Positions 26,136-35,030 of a stretch of DNA of 64,000 nt are shown here, piece by piece. Numbering within the stretch: position 1 is the first letter of the stretch; every line of letters starts with the position of its first letter. Source of the stretch: CAKZQX01 sp034435975 (GTDB lineage: Bacteria; Chloroflexota; Chloroflexia; Chloroflexales; Chloroflexaceae). The position numbers and the translations under genes are program-made. Where the stretch lies: NCBI GenBank assembly GCA_034435975.1, contig DAOTWD010000014.1, positions 1 to 64,000 of the forward strand. Reading direction: 5' to 3'. A model generated the notes under the pieces. It was given only the letters and a program-made list of their open reading frames with translations. It had not been told where the DNA came from and did not search any database.

Positions 26136-28283
26136 ATGAAACGACGATTCTTCGCGTTCCCTTCGTTGCCGTTTCTCTTCCTGCTGTTACTGCTGATGCT
26201 GATCTCGCCCCGTCCGCTAGGCATGGTGCGCGACGAACACAGCAATGCCGATGATAACATCGCCACTCTGTCACTGGAGGATACTCCTACCCTGCCGCTG
26301 GAGCGTAGTGCAAGCCTCCTGCCGGTCGCGTCAACGACCGCCACCGCGACACCCATCGCTGCCAGTCCCATCCCGACGCCTATCGCAGCCAGGCCCACTG
26401 CGACGCCCATTGCCGCCAGTCCCAGCCCCCCCGTTCTCGATGAGCGAGGTCGCCCAGACACCTCATCAGCAGAGCCAGGCCTACCCGCACTGCCGGTAGT
26501 GCCCGAATCTCTGGCGATGGGTACCGAGGACAATACAGTTACCGGAACAGTGGACTGGAGTCCTGCCCACCCGCCGGTGGAACCAGACCCGAATACGCCA
26601 CCTGCGGCCGAACCACCGCCCGACCTGACTAAGCCGACCGAGCCACTGGCCATGCAGAGCGTGCAAGAGGCGCATCTGGAGCGCGGCGGCTTTATCGAGG
26701 TTTCCGGCTCGCAGCTCACGCGCCTGGGTCAACCGGTGCAAATCAAAGGCGTCAACTACTACCCGCAGGGCCGGCCCTGGGCCGAAATGTGGGAAGCCTG
26801 GGATGCACCGCAGATCGAGCGCGAGCTGCGCCTAGCCCGCGATCAGCTTGGGATCAATGCGGTGCGCGTCCTGCTGCCTTACCGGCAATCGTATGATCGA
26901 TCCAGCGAGAAACGGGTTGAGCGACGTATGCTCGAACGCCTGCGCGAGATGTCCCAAATTGTGGGCAGCCTGGATATGCGTATGATCGTGGCTCTGTTTG
27001 ACTTCTACAATGATTTCCCGCTTCCGGGTACCCGCGAGGAAGAGGAAAATCTGATCTACCTGCGTACCCTGCTGGGCAACTTCACCGGCGACGACCGTAT
27101 TTTCGCCTGGGATCTGCATAACGAACCCGATCACTACCCGATGTGGGAACAGGGCAACGCCCAGCAGGTACTGGGCTGGTTGGGCCGCATGGCCGACGAG
27201 GTGCATCGTATTGCGCCGCACCAGCTCGTCACAGTGGGCATGGGCCAGCACTATAATTTCTGGCAGCCTGGCCCGGATGGACGCCGGGTGATTGACTACA
27301 GCGATGTCATTAGCGTTCATATTTATAATGCTTCCGATGCTGAACGGCAGCTCTATGAGTTGCGCACCTATACCGACAAGCCGATCCTGTTGCAAGAATT
27401 TGGTTGGCCCAGCGGCCCGCCCTGTGCTATCCACAACTATACCGAGGATCATCAGGCTGAGATGTATCGCACCATGCTGACTGCGGTTGAAGGGCGCGTG
27501 GTGGGTGTATTTGCCTGGACGCTGCGCGACTATGACGCTGGCCCTACACGCCGCTGGGATACCCGCGAGGAGCATTATGGCCTCTATCGTCCCGACGATA
27601 GCCTGAAACCAGCCGCGCTGATTTTTCGCGATTATCCGGCCCCTCCCCTGCCCAGTCATACGATTACCAATGTGCCGCTGACATCGACCAATCCGCGCCC
27701 ACCATCGGGTGCAGAAGCACCACTCTTGATAGCCGAAAGCGGGCATTATGTCAAAGGTGCCTTTCGTCGCGCATGGGAAACCCTGGGCGGGCAGAGCAGT
27801 TTTGGCTTGCCCTTGAGTAATGCCTTTGTACAGGGCCAGGATGAGCGCGGCAACGACATTGTTGTCCAATATTTTGAGGTGACAACGCTGCAACTGCGGC
27901 GCGGGGTACGCCGCGATGCCGAGTTTGACCAGCTGTCTCCAGCCGAGCAGGCGATGCGCCTGGTGCAACCGATTGCTATCGGACGTGCCTATGCTGGTGA
28001 GCGTTCATTCGCGCAACGCGGCCAGACACCGGCCGGTGCGCAACGCTTTGAAAGCGGCTACACGGTTGGTGGAGAGTTTCTGGCTTTCTACCAGGATGCG
28101 TTCAATCGCTGGCGCCTGGGCCTGCCGATCTCAGAGGAACTGTCGGAAGAAGTGAATGGTACGCCGACGTGGGTGCAGTATTTTGAGAACGGGCGCCTGG
28201 AATGGAACGCCGCTGCGCATGTGGTGGAGATCAGTCGCCTGGGGAACTGGGCCTGGGATAGGCAGTGTCAGTTTATACCGTAG
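26136..28283 (+). CDS. Secreted GH5-like glycoside hydrolase with C-terminal LGFP-like repeats
   Basis: 715 residues. A signal or anchor segment (LPFLFLLLLLMLISPRPLG) is followed by a Thr/Pro/Ala/Ser linker to about residue 175. The catalytic barrel starts near IKGVNYYPQGRPWAEMW. The acid/base Glu is in WDLHNEPDH (near 329), and the nucleophile Glu in ILLQEFGWPSGP (near 420), fitting clan GH-A (GH5-like mannanase/cellulase group). The last 150 residues carry two units with SSFGLPLSNAF and WRLGLPISEEL, like LGFP cell-wall-associated repeats. It probably cuts beta-linked polysaccharide outside the cell. It is in a tight run with the dehydrogenase upstream and the membrane protein 15 bp downstream. 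Confidence 0.85.
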   Translation: MKRRFFAFPSLPFLFLLLLLMLISPRPLGMVRDEHSNADDNIATLSLEDTPTLPLERSASLLPVASTTATATPIAASPIPTPIAARPTATPIAASPSPPVLDERGRPDTSSAEPGLPALPVVPESLAMGTEDNTVTGTVDWSPAHPPVEPDPNTPPAAEPPPDLTKPTEPLAMQSVQEAHLERGGFIEVSGSQLTRLGQPVQIKGVNYYPQGRPWAEMWEAWDAPQIERELRLARDQLGINAVRVLLPYRQSYDRSSEKRVERRMLERLREMSQIVGSLDMRMIVALFDFYNDFPLPGTREEEENLIYLRTLLGNFTGDDRIFAWDLHNEPDHYPMWEQGNAQQVLGWLGRMADEVHRIAPHQLVTVGMGQHYNFWQPGPDGRRVIDYSDVISVHIYNASDAERQLYELRTYTDKPILLQEFGWPSGPPCAIHNYTEDHQAEMYRTMLTAVEGRVVGVFAWTLRDYDAGPTRRWDTREEHYGLYRPDDSLKPAALIFRDYPAPPLPSHTITNVPLTSTNPRPPSGAEAPLLIAESGHYVKGAFRRAWETLGGQSSFGLPLSNAFVQGQDERGNDIVVQYFEVTTLQLRRGVRRDAEFDQLSPAEQAMRLVQPIAIGRAYAGERSFAQRGQTPAGAQRFESGYTVGGEFLAFYQDAFNRWRLGLPISEELSEEVNGTPTWVQYFENGRLEWNAAAHVVEISRLGNWAWDRQCQFIP

Positions 28284-28298
28284 AGAGGCAAGTGAACG

Positions 28299-29342
28299 AT
28301 GCAAGCAACCGTGCCACGCTTACGTCCGCTGGGTATTGGTGATCTTTTTGATACGATCTTTCGTCTCTATCGTAACAATTTTCTGGTCTTCATAGGGATC
28401 GCGGCCCTGATCCAGATTCCGATGATTTTGATCCAGATGGCATTAGAGGTTGCCCTGGGGCGACAGTCCACCGCAGATCTTATGCAGATCATCAACGAAC
28501 TACCCTTTTTTAACCCACAAACTGACTCGGTGACCGTTCTGCCGATTGCTAATCCATTGCTCTATTACGGCCTGAGCTTTGTGCTGGCATTGCTGCAGAT
28601 TATCGTGGTACAGCAACTGCTGAATGGGGCGATGGCAAACGCCATTGCGCGGCGCTATCTGGGGCAGCCGGTTTCGGTGCTGGAGGCCTACAACTTTGGG
28701 GCACGCCGCCTGTCTGCGCTGTTGATCGTGGGCGTACTGGTGGCGATACTGACGATTGTGGTGGCGGTGGTGCTGGGCGGTATCTACGTCGGGGGGCTGT
28801 TTCTGATGGTGAGTGTCGCCGCTACTCAGAGCGGTGCCATGGCCGCGGTGGCAGCTATTCTGGCATTGTTGCTCATGCTGTTGTTGCTGATCGTGGCGGT
28901 GATCGTCTTTGCCATGATTGCGCTCCGCTTTCTGTTTGTTACCCAGGCCGTGGTACTGGAGGATCATGGCCCTCTGGGGGCACTGCGACGTAGTTGGCAA
29001 CTGATTCGCGGCTCCTTCTGGCGCGTGCTGGGCATTGTGGTGTTACTGATGATTCTGGTGCAGATCGTTGTGTGGATACCCATGATGATCATGACCATGG
29101 TGCTATCCTTCACGTTCGGAAATGCAGCCGATCCACTGCAAAATTATCTGCTGCGCCAGTCGATTACGGTACTGACCAGCTATGCGGCCCAGATTCTGGT
29201 GTTGCCGGTCTACTTGAGTGCCTACACCCTGTTGTATTATGATCTGCGCGTGCGCAGAGAGGGCTATGATTTGCAACTGCGGGCGGCACATGTTGCCAAT
29301 CTAAACACAGGTGAGCAGGCTCTCACCGGAATGGGAGAATAG
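28299..29342 (+). CDS. Multi-pass membrane protein (glycerophosphodiesterase membrane-domain-like)
   Basis: 347 residues, mostly hydrophobic, with about six membrane segments. Near the start is LGIGDLFDTIFRLYRNNF, the signature of a family found alone or fused to glycerophosphodiester phosphodiesterases. Later come VVLEDHGPLGALRRSWQLIRG and a C-terminal LLYYDLRVRREGYDLQL. These conserved stretches define a common bacterial family of unknown role, possibly a membrane scaffold or regulator. It is 15 bp after the GH5-like gene and 6 bp before the next. Confidence 0.75.
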   Translation: MQATVPRLRPLGIGDLFDTIFRLYRNNFLVFIGIAALIQIPMILIQMALEVALGRQSTADLMQIINELPFFNPQTDSVTVLPIANPLLYYGLSFVLALLQIIVVQQLLNGAMANAIARRYLGQPVSVLEAYNFGARRLSALLIVGVLVAILTIVVAVVLGGIYVGGLFLMVSVAATQSGAMAAVAAILALLLMLLLLIVAVIVFAMIALRFLFVTQAVVLEDHGPLGALRRSWQLIRGSFWRVLGIVVLLMILVQIVVWIPMMIMTMVLSFTFGNAADPLQNYLLRQSITVLTSYAAQILVLPVYLSAYTLLYYDLRVRREGYDLQLRAAHVANLNTGEQALTGMGE

Positions 29343-29348
29343 GCGCTG

Positions 29349-30308
29349 ATGCAACACAGGTTCCATTTCTACGGCATATGGCTCGGATTAGCCATCTATG
29401 TAACCGTCATGTCTCTCATGATTCCCGCCGTGCGTGCACAGGCGACGATCCCTGATCTACTGACCTATGAAGGCTGGCTCCGCGAGGCACGGATCGCTGC
29501 CAGCCGTGGCGATCGGCTGGGATTGGAGCAGGTTGCTGCCAATCTGACCCAAACCACACAGGTGCGGGTCGCAGATGACATTGTCGTGCCGGTCAATAAT
29601 GACTGGCTGGCCGCAGCGTTGGACAAGCCCGACCCCGATCTGCCATTCATTGATGCCCGCCTGGGGGCACTGCTCGATGCGCTGATACAACCTGATCCGG
29701 TGGTACCTCCTGATGCGCGGCAGCGCCTCGATACTATTCTTAACCACCCGCCTTTTGCCGAGGTCGAACAACCACGCCTGACGCTGGTCGGGCGCTTGCT
29801 CGATTGGGTGCTACGCATGCTGGCGCGGCTGTTTCAGCGAGCTAAGGTTGATCCGGTGACGGGTCAGGCAATGACCTTGATGATCGCAGGCATCGGCATG
29901 CTGCTCTTGCTGGGCATGCTGATCTATCTGTTGCGTGGTCTGCGCGGCTCGTGGGTACGTGAGTCTCAGATGAACGATACTGACGATCCCGAAGCATACC
30001 TGACGGCGAATACGGCCTTGCAGCAGGCAACCATGCTGGCGCGTGGTGGCGATTATCGCACAGCGGTGCGCTATCTCTATCTCTCATCGTTGTTGTGGCT
30101 GGACGAGCGCGGCATGTTGCGCTATGATCGGGCACTCACCAACCGCGAGTATCTGGAGCGTCTGAGCGACAATGCCGAGCTGCGGCTGCGGCTGGTGCCG
30201 ATTGTCGATACGTTTGATCGCGTCTGGTATGGACACATGGCGCTCGATGCCGAAAGTTTTGCCGCCTACCAGCAACAGGTTGATGGCTTGCGCAAGCTGC
30301 GGCTGTGA
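29349..30308 (+). CDS. DUF4129-domain membrane protein
   Basis: 319 residues. A signal peptide (LAIYVTVMSLMIPAVRAQA) is followed by a helical exterior domain. One membrane segment lies near residue 175 (LMIAGIGMLLLLGMLIYLL), then a cytoplasmic DUF4129 domain with GDYRTAVRYLYLSSLLWL, YDRALTNREYL and FDRVWYG. DUF4129 proteins usually sit beside transglutaminase-like and MoxR/DUF58 genes in envelope-stress or exopolysaccharide loci. Those partners are not seen here. The downstream spacer is a 13-unit 8-bp repeat. Confidence 0.8.
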   Translation: MQHRFHFYGIWLGLAIYVTVMSLMIPAVRAQATIPDLLTYEGWLREARIAASRGDRLGLEQVAANLTQTTQVRVADDIVVPVNNDWLAAALDKPDPDLPFIDARLGALLDALIQPDPVVPPDARQRLDTILNHPPFAEVEQPRLTLVGRLLDWVLRMLARLFQRAKVDPVTGQAMTLMIAGIGMLLLLGMLIYLLRGLRGSWVRESQMNDTDDPEAYLTANTALQQATMLARGGDYRTAVRYLYLSSLLWLDERGMLRYDRALTNREYLERLSDNAELRLRLVPIVDTFDRVWYGHMALDAESFAAYQQQVDGLRKLRL

Positions 30309-30316
30309 GGCCAGGC

Positions 30317-30420
30317 GTGTCAACGTGTCAACGTTCCAACGTTCCAACGTGTCAACGTGTCAACGTTCCAACGTTCCAACGTGTCAATGTGTCAACAGTC
30401 CAACGTTCCAACGTTCCAAC
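30317..30420 (+). repeat. 13 tandem 8-bp units of two alternating words
   Basis: Exactly 104 bp made of 13 octamers: A = GTGTCAAC and B = GTTCCAAC, in the order A A B B A A B B A' A B' B B, where A' is GTGTCAAT and B' is AGTCCAAC. It begins 8 bp after the stop of the DUF4129 gene and ends 21 bp before the next start. A frame is open through it, but the true downstream start is after it. Confidence 0.92.
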
Positions 30421-30441
30421 GCGACGAACATAGAGATTTGT

Positions 30442-32715
30442 ATGATGGTAACCGATCTGCAACACGATAGCCATGACGCGCTGTGGGCGGCGGCGCTGAT
30501 GCTGCCCGGTCAGCCGGATCTGGCGACCAGTCTGGTGGCAGAACTGGCGGACTACCTGGATCAGCCGGTGAACGAGGTGGCCGATCGCTGCCGCAACGCT
30601 GCGGCTGAGTTAGCCCGGAACTGGCAGGCCGCTGCTCCGTCTGATACAGCCGCTATTACTACCTTCTATCGTCAGACAGATACCTATCTGTATGACCTGA
30701 CATGGTGGCACGCGCTGCAAGCCGATAGCAGCGCCTTGATCCAGGTGCAGGCGCTGGAGACGGCGCTGGCACACCACGCGCACACCGCGCTCGACTTTGG
30801 CAGCGGCATCGGCTCGTTGGGCTTGCTCCTGGCGCAGCACGGCCTGGTGGTGACGCTGGCCGATGTGCAACCCGACTTGAACGCCTATGCCCGCTGGCGC
30901 TTTGACCGCCGCGAGCTGCCAGTGCAGGTACTCGATTTACCCGCGACCACTGCGTCCGCTGCTGATCCCGCATCTCCATCACCGACGTTGCTTCCCACCG
31001 CAGCCTTCGATTTTATCAGCGCGGTTGATGTATTTGAACACCTGCCTAACCCGCTGCACACACTGGCGCAACTGGCGGCGGCCTTGCGGCCAGGTGGCAC
31101 GCTGTTTATCCACCTGCCACCCGCCGCAGATGCGCTGCACCCCATGCATCTCTGGCACGACCCGCACCTGTTACTCCGCGAGGCGGCCCAATGCGGCCTG
31201 TGGCTGGAGCAGGCCGCCGGGTCAACGTTGATCATGCGTCGGGGTACCGGCCCGCGCTACCAACTCGATGCTGGACTGGAGCTACGCCGCGATACGCAGG
31301 GGGCCATCCTGCTCTCGACCCAGCCACTGGTTGCAATGCGCCTCAATGCCCAGGCAGCGAAGATGATCGCCAGCCTGACGGATAATGCTGGCAGAGACAG
31401 CGGTCACACAGCAGCCGAACTGACGGCGGGCCACCCGGAGCTAGCGCTGGTTGATGTCACCACGTTCCTGGAGACCCTGCTGCAACGGCGGCTACTGGTC
31501 AGGCACCCACCCGCACTGACGCACTGGCCGATGGTCTCGATCATTATTCCGGCCTATGGCCGAGCGGAGGCAACACGCGCTTGTATTGCCTCACTGCTGG
31601 CGCTGGAGTATCCACGCGAGCAACTGGAGATCATCGTGGTTGACGATGCCTCGCAGCCACCGCTGGCCGGCGCACTGGCCGACCTGCCCATCCGCCTGCT
31701 GCGCCAGGAGCACAACGCCGGTCAGTCGGTGGCGCGCAATCGAGCGGCACAGACGGCACGCGGGGCGCTGCTGGCCTTTATTGACAATGATTGCCGGGCG
31801 GATCAGCACTGGTTGCAGCGACTGGTCGCTGTGCTGGATGACCCGACGGTGGGGATTGCGGGCGGACGGGTGATCGCGCCGCCGGTGAACGGGCCGGTCG
31901 CCGCCTTTGAAGCCGTGCGCTCACCGCTGGATATGGGTGCTGCCGCCAGTGTGGTGAGGCCAGGGTCGGTTATCAGCTATATGCCGACATGCAACCTGGT
32001 GGTGCGCCGCGATCTGCTGTTGCGCGTGCAGGGCTTTGACCCGACCATGACGCTGGGCGAGGATGTGGATTTTATCTGGCGGGCGCTGCGCACCGGCGTG
32101 GGTGCTCACTATGTGCCCACAGCACAGGTGATCCACTATCATCGCGTGCAACTGGTAGCGCTGCTGCGGCGGCGGGCGGATTACGGCTCGTCCGAGGCCG
32201 ATTTGCAGCGGCGGCATCCGGAAGGGCGGCGGGTGATGGCGCTGCCGCTGGTGAGCCTGATGGTGTTGCTGGCACTGACTGGCCTGGGCATCGCGTGGGG
32301 CGTCAGCGCGGTGCTGCTGCTGGTGGCTGCGGTGGCGGTGGTGCTGGAAACTGCACAGAAGACACGCCAGCTCAGGCGCGCCGGTGTCGATCTACCCGCT
32401 CGCCAGGTGCGCCGGGCGATTCTGCTCGAACACGGCGCGTCGCTGTATCACCTGGGCGCGAATGTGGCACGCTACTACAGCGTGCCGCTGCTGCTGGTCG
32501 GGTTGCTCTGGCCGCCCCTGCTGCTGCCCCTGCTGCTGCTGCTCCTCGTGCCGCCGATCACCGACTATCGACGACTGCGCCCACAACTGGCGCTGCCGCT
32601 GTTCATCGCGCTCTACTGGCTGGAGTTAGCAGCGTACCAGGTCGGAGTCTGGCGCGGATGCTGGCAACAGCGTACCCTGCGCCCGCTGCTGCCGCTGGTG
32701 CGCTGGCAACGATAG
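30442..32715 (+). CDS. Fusion: SAM methyltransferase + PqqD-like domain + MftF-like family 2 glycosyltransferase
   Basis: 757 residues from the ATG at 30442; the longer frame would read through the 8-bp repeat. Part 1 (about 1-260) is a class I methyltransferase: LDFGSGIGSLGLLLA near 116, then FDFISAVDVFEHLPNP and LRPGGTLFIHLPP. Part 2 (about 270-357) resembles a PqqD-type peptide-binding domain (LRRDTQGAILLSTQPLVAMR). Part 3 (from 363) is a GT-A glycosyltransferase: VSIIIPAYGR, IVVDDASQP, FIDNDCRAD (metal site) and LGEDVDFIWR, followed by at least three hydrophobic segments. Parts 2-3 match the layout of MftF, which glycosylates mycofactocin. No mycofactocin genes are near, so the acceptor is unknown. 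An envelope or peptide-linked glycan is possible. Confidence 0.8.
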   Translation: MMVTDLQHDSHDALWAAALMLPGQPDLATSLVAELADYLDQPVNEVADRCRNAAAELARNWQAAAPSDTAAITTFYRQTDTYLYDLTWWHALQADSSALIQVQALETALAHHAHTALDFGSGIGSLGLLLAQHGLVVTLADVQPDLNAYARWRFDRRELPVQVLDLPATTASAADPASPSPTLLPTAAFDFISAVDVFEHLPNPLHTLAQLAAALRPGGTLFIHLPPAADALHPMHLWHDPHLLLREAAQCGLWLEQAAGSTLIMRRGTGPRYQLDAGLELRRDTQGAILLSTQPLVAMRLNAQAAKMIASLTDNAGRDSGHTAAELTAGHPELALVDVTTFLETLLQRRLLVRHPPALTHWPMVSIIIPAYGRAEATRACIASLLALEYPREQLEIIVVDDASQPPLAGALADLPIRLLRQEHNAGQSVARNRAAQTARGALLAFIDNDCRADQHWLQRLVAVLDDPTVGIAGGRVIAPPVNGPVAAFEAVRSPLDMGAAASVVRPGSVISYMPTCNLVVRRDLLLRVQGFDPTMTLGEDVDFIWRALRTGVGAHYVPTAQVIHYHRVQLVALLRRRADYGSSEADLQRRHPEGRRVMALPLVSLMVLLALTGLGIAWGVSAVLLLVAAVAVVLETAQKTRQLRRAGVDLPARQVRRAILLEHGASLYHLGANVARYYSVPLLLVGLLWPPLLLPLLLLLLVPPITDYRRLRPQLALPLFIALYWLELAAYQVGVWRGCWQQRTLRPLLPLVRWQR

Positions 32716-32800
32716 GAAAACTTGACAAGAACATATGTTCTATATTATAATGCAACCATTCGTGATACCCGGTTGTCTGAACGCAAGAAAGGCCTTGATT

Positions 32801-33319
32801 ATGGCGGTCACCAGTAGAGAAATACGTGCGCTACAGCCGTACCAGAGCGCCGCACCCTGGGTACAGCGGAGTTTTTCTGTTGTACACCTGGCAACGCTGC
32901 TGGTGGGAATGCTCGCCATCTATGTGCTGGTCGGCTGGGTAGTCGCCTGGGGCCAGGTGCGCCTGCATGATCTGCGCTATGGTCGCCCACGCACCATGCA
33001 CCTGTCGGGCTTTGTCGGGCGGGCTGAGGAAGCACATGGGCAACCCACACACTTTATTGCCATGAACCTGAATCGGCAGGTGATCGTGCTGGAGTTACCC
33101 GGCAGCGATCCAACCCGGGTACGCAGCTGGCCTGGCCCGTATCTCTTCGGCGCGCACGAACACCTCACGCCGGTGATCATCAGCCTGGCGGACGTGGATG
33201 GGGATGGCTTGCCGGATGTACTGCTGAATGTACGCAACGAGCAGGTGGTGTATCTCAATCGGGACGGTGGACTGCGCCTGCCAACACCAGAAGAGCGGGC
33301 GCTCCTGCGAGCGCCTTAG
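32801..33319 (+). CDS. Membrane-anchored FG-GAP/VCBS-type protein
   Basis: 172 residues from the ATG at 32801 (GAAAGG upstream); a longer frame starts at 32735. There is one membrane segment near residue 35 (HLATLLVGMLAIYVLVGWVV). The outer part ends with ISLADVDGDGLPDVLLNV, a classic calcium-binding FG-GAP/dockerin-like loop with Asp at alternate positions, then VVYLNRDGG. One such repeat alone cannot form a propeller, so it may pack against another protein. It lies 85 bp after the glycosyltransferase fusion. Confidence 0.65.
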   Translation: MAVTSREIRALQPYQSAAPWVQRSFSVVHLATLLVGMLAIYVLVGWVVAWGQVRLHDLRYGRPRTMHLSGFVGRAEEAHGQPTHFIAMNLNRQVIVLELPGSDPTRVRSWPGPYLFGAHEHLTPVIISLADVDGDGLPDVLLNVRNEQVVYLNRDGGLRLPTPEERALLRAP

Positions 33320-33845
33320 ATTATCGCCATTGCAGGTCTATAGCAAGTCTCGCGCAGTTGTACACGGGAGTTCAGGCTTTAGTCAACAGGTTGGACAAGG
33401 GCTATAAGCCAGAACTCTCGTCCTGCCCAGCGCAAGCTGCAATGCCCGTTCTTCACAGTATCATATCATGCAGGCTACCATGTCAGCCTGTAGGCCATAC
33501 TTCTGCCAGCAACCAGGATTCTGTCAGGTAAACATAACCCCGGTCATTCAAAATTCGCGCCAGCTTCGCGGTTAAAGACAGGTGTGGGTCTATGTACATT
33601 ATATCAAGCCCGCCCGACAAGTGAAGTCACGGTTCAGGGCGACCAGGCCTACCTGCGCGGGCGTGCACGGCCACAACGGTAGCCTTTGTACACCGGAGCC
33701 GAGGCGTTGACACCCACGGTACGGCCGATCAACGGGACGTTGACCTAGCCCTGAAGTTGTGATAATCATGTTGCAGAATAGTGCAGATTGCGCTATACTT
33801 CCCAGGTTAAAGTCTGATGGACGTTGTTTGAGAAAGTAGCAGGTC
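33320..33845. other. Intergenic stretch with a hairpin and a possible 38-codon ORF
   Basis: An imperfect inverted repeat at about 33364-33417 has GGGAGTTCAGGCTTTAG on the left and TAAGCCAGAACTCTCG on the right. Its left arm is a cousin of the nifH-nifB hairpin word. On the minus strand 33483-33599 could encode a 38-residue peptide (MYIDPHLSLTAKLARILNDR, with a tail including YLTESWLLAEVW) that looks protein-like, but no ribosome site supports it. The rest shows nothing. Confidence 0.4.
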
Positions 33846-35030
33846 ATGTCGGACGAGCCAAAACTACGACCCAGGGGCATTGCCAGACAATCTTCCTCAT
33901 CCGGTACGCTCTCGACCATAACAGGACAGAACCCATCAGCGTTATCGCCCACTACAACCTATCGCACAACGAGTACGGCAACGCCAGCAAGAACAGACAG
34001 ACCTGCGGCCCGATCAACTTCGGCCCTGGCATCTTTGTCAGCCGAGCATCTGCGTGCCAGACCCTACCATCCATATCATGAGCGCCACCCGCGCCGGCGC
34101 AGATCAGGTGTGGCACAACCGCTGCCTTTTGTGCATACCCTCCCACACCCGCTAGCGACGTGGCTCACTTCACTGCTGGCGCTATTGTATGCGCTGGGAG
34201 CGATGGTGCAGTCGTTGTCTGGCATGACTCTCTCCTCACAGCGCCAGCGTATCTACCCGCAACGGTCAGCCGAATGGCAACCTCGCCCAACCCTCACGAT
34301 CATCGTGGCCATTGTAAGCATCTGCATTCTGGCCCTGAATGGTATCGCCGAGACGACGATCTGGCGTACGCCTCCAGCCTATCACTTGCCGCAGGTGCGC
34401 AACGAACGCACCTGGCCACAGACAGCAAACTCAACCGGGATATTGGGTGCGCTGCAGCAGATCATTGGTGTTGGAAGCGCCGTGTTCAGTAACTGGCCAG
34501 GCCGCACACTGTTACCAACGGCGGCGCAGCCGAGATACCTGCCACGTTCGGCGGGTGACCACGACCTGCGCGGTGCGCCCAGCCTGACTGCGGCGCAGAT
34601 TGATCGCATTCTGGCATCATATGGCTCGCCAGCTACCGGCACGGGCGAGGTATGGCTGCGGCTGGGTCAGAAATATGAGATTGACCCTGCCTATGCGGTC
34701 GCGTTCTTTATCCACGAGAGCAGTGCTGGCACCAATCCGCGCTGGGCCGGGATCAAACCGGGTGGTGCAACCACCCACAATGTGGGCAATATTATTTGCG
34801 CCGGGTATCCGCGCTGCTATGGCCGCTTCCGTGATTATAATTCCTGGGAAGAGGGTATTGAGGATTGGTATCGTCTGATTGCCGTCGAGTATATCCAGGG
34901 GCGCGGCACGGTGACAGTGGCACAGATTATTCCGATCTATGCGCCCGCTTTTGAAAATGATGTCCAGGGCTATATCAATGCAGTTGAGCGTCTGGTCGAT
35001 TCCTGGCGCTCCAATGGGGTGCCACGCTGA
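33846..35030 (+). CDS. Membrane protein with C-terminal glucosaminidase-like wall-hydrolase domain
   Basis: 394 residues. The first 100 are Ser/Thr/Arg-rich and disordered. Two membrane segments follow (ATWLTSLLALLYALGAMVQ near 101 and TLTIIVAIVSICILALNG near 145). The last 160 residues are a lysozyme/glucosaminidase-like fold: LTAAQIDRILASYGSPATG, then YEIDPAYAVAFFIHESSAGT with the likely catalytic Glu, THNVGNIICAG, FRDYNSWEEGIEDWYRL. This pattern is that of peptidoglycan N-acetylglucosaminidases. Its TGA overlaps the ATG of the next gene, a peptidase of the same target, so the two are translationally coupled. Confidence 0.75.
   Translation: MSDEPKLRPRGIARQSSSSGTLSTITGQNPSALSPTTTYRTTSTATPARTDRPAARSTSALASLSAEHLRARPYHPYHERHPRRRRSGVAQPLPFVHTLPHPLATWLTSLLALLYALGAMVQSLSGMTLSSQRQRIYPQRSAEWQPRPTLTIIVAIVSICILALNGIAETTIWRTPPAYHLPQVRNERTWPQTANSTGILGALQQIIGVGSAVFSNWPGRTLLPTAAQPRYLPRSAGDHDLRGAPSLTAAQIDRILASYGSPATGTGEVWLRLGQKYEIDPAYAVAFFIHESSAGTNPRWAGIKPGGATTHNVGNIICAGYPRCYGRFRDYNSWEEGIEDWYRLIAVEYIQGRGTVTVAQIIPIYAPAFENDVQGYINAVERLVDSWRSNGVPR

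Noticed and set aside
26832..27968. 378-codon minus-strand ORF opposite the GH5-like gene
   Set aside because: Shadow of the strong codon bias in the plus-strand glycoside hydrolase, which has both catalytic Glu motifs.
30172..30441. N-terminal extension of the glycosyltransferase fusion through the 8-bp repeats
   Set aside because: The extension is repeat-encoded and overlaps the DUF4129 gene in another frame. The ATG pair at 30442 fits the start of the methyltransferase homology.
30442..33319. A mycofactocin biosynthesis locus
   Set aside because: Only an MftF-like domain is present. No precursor peptide, MftB or radical SAM MftC was seen nearby.
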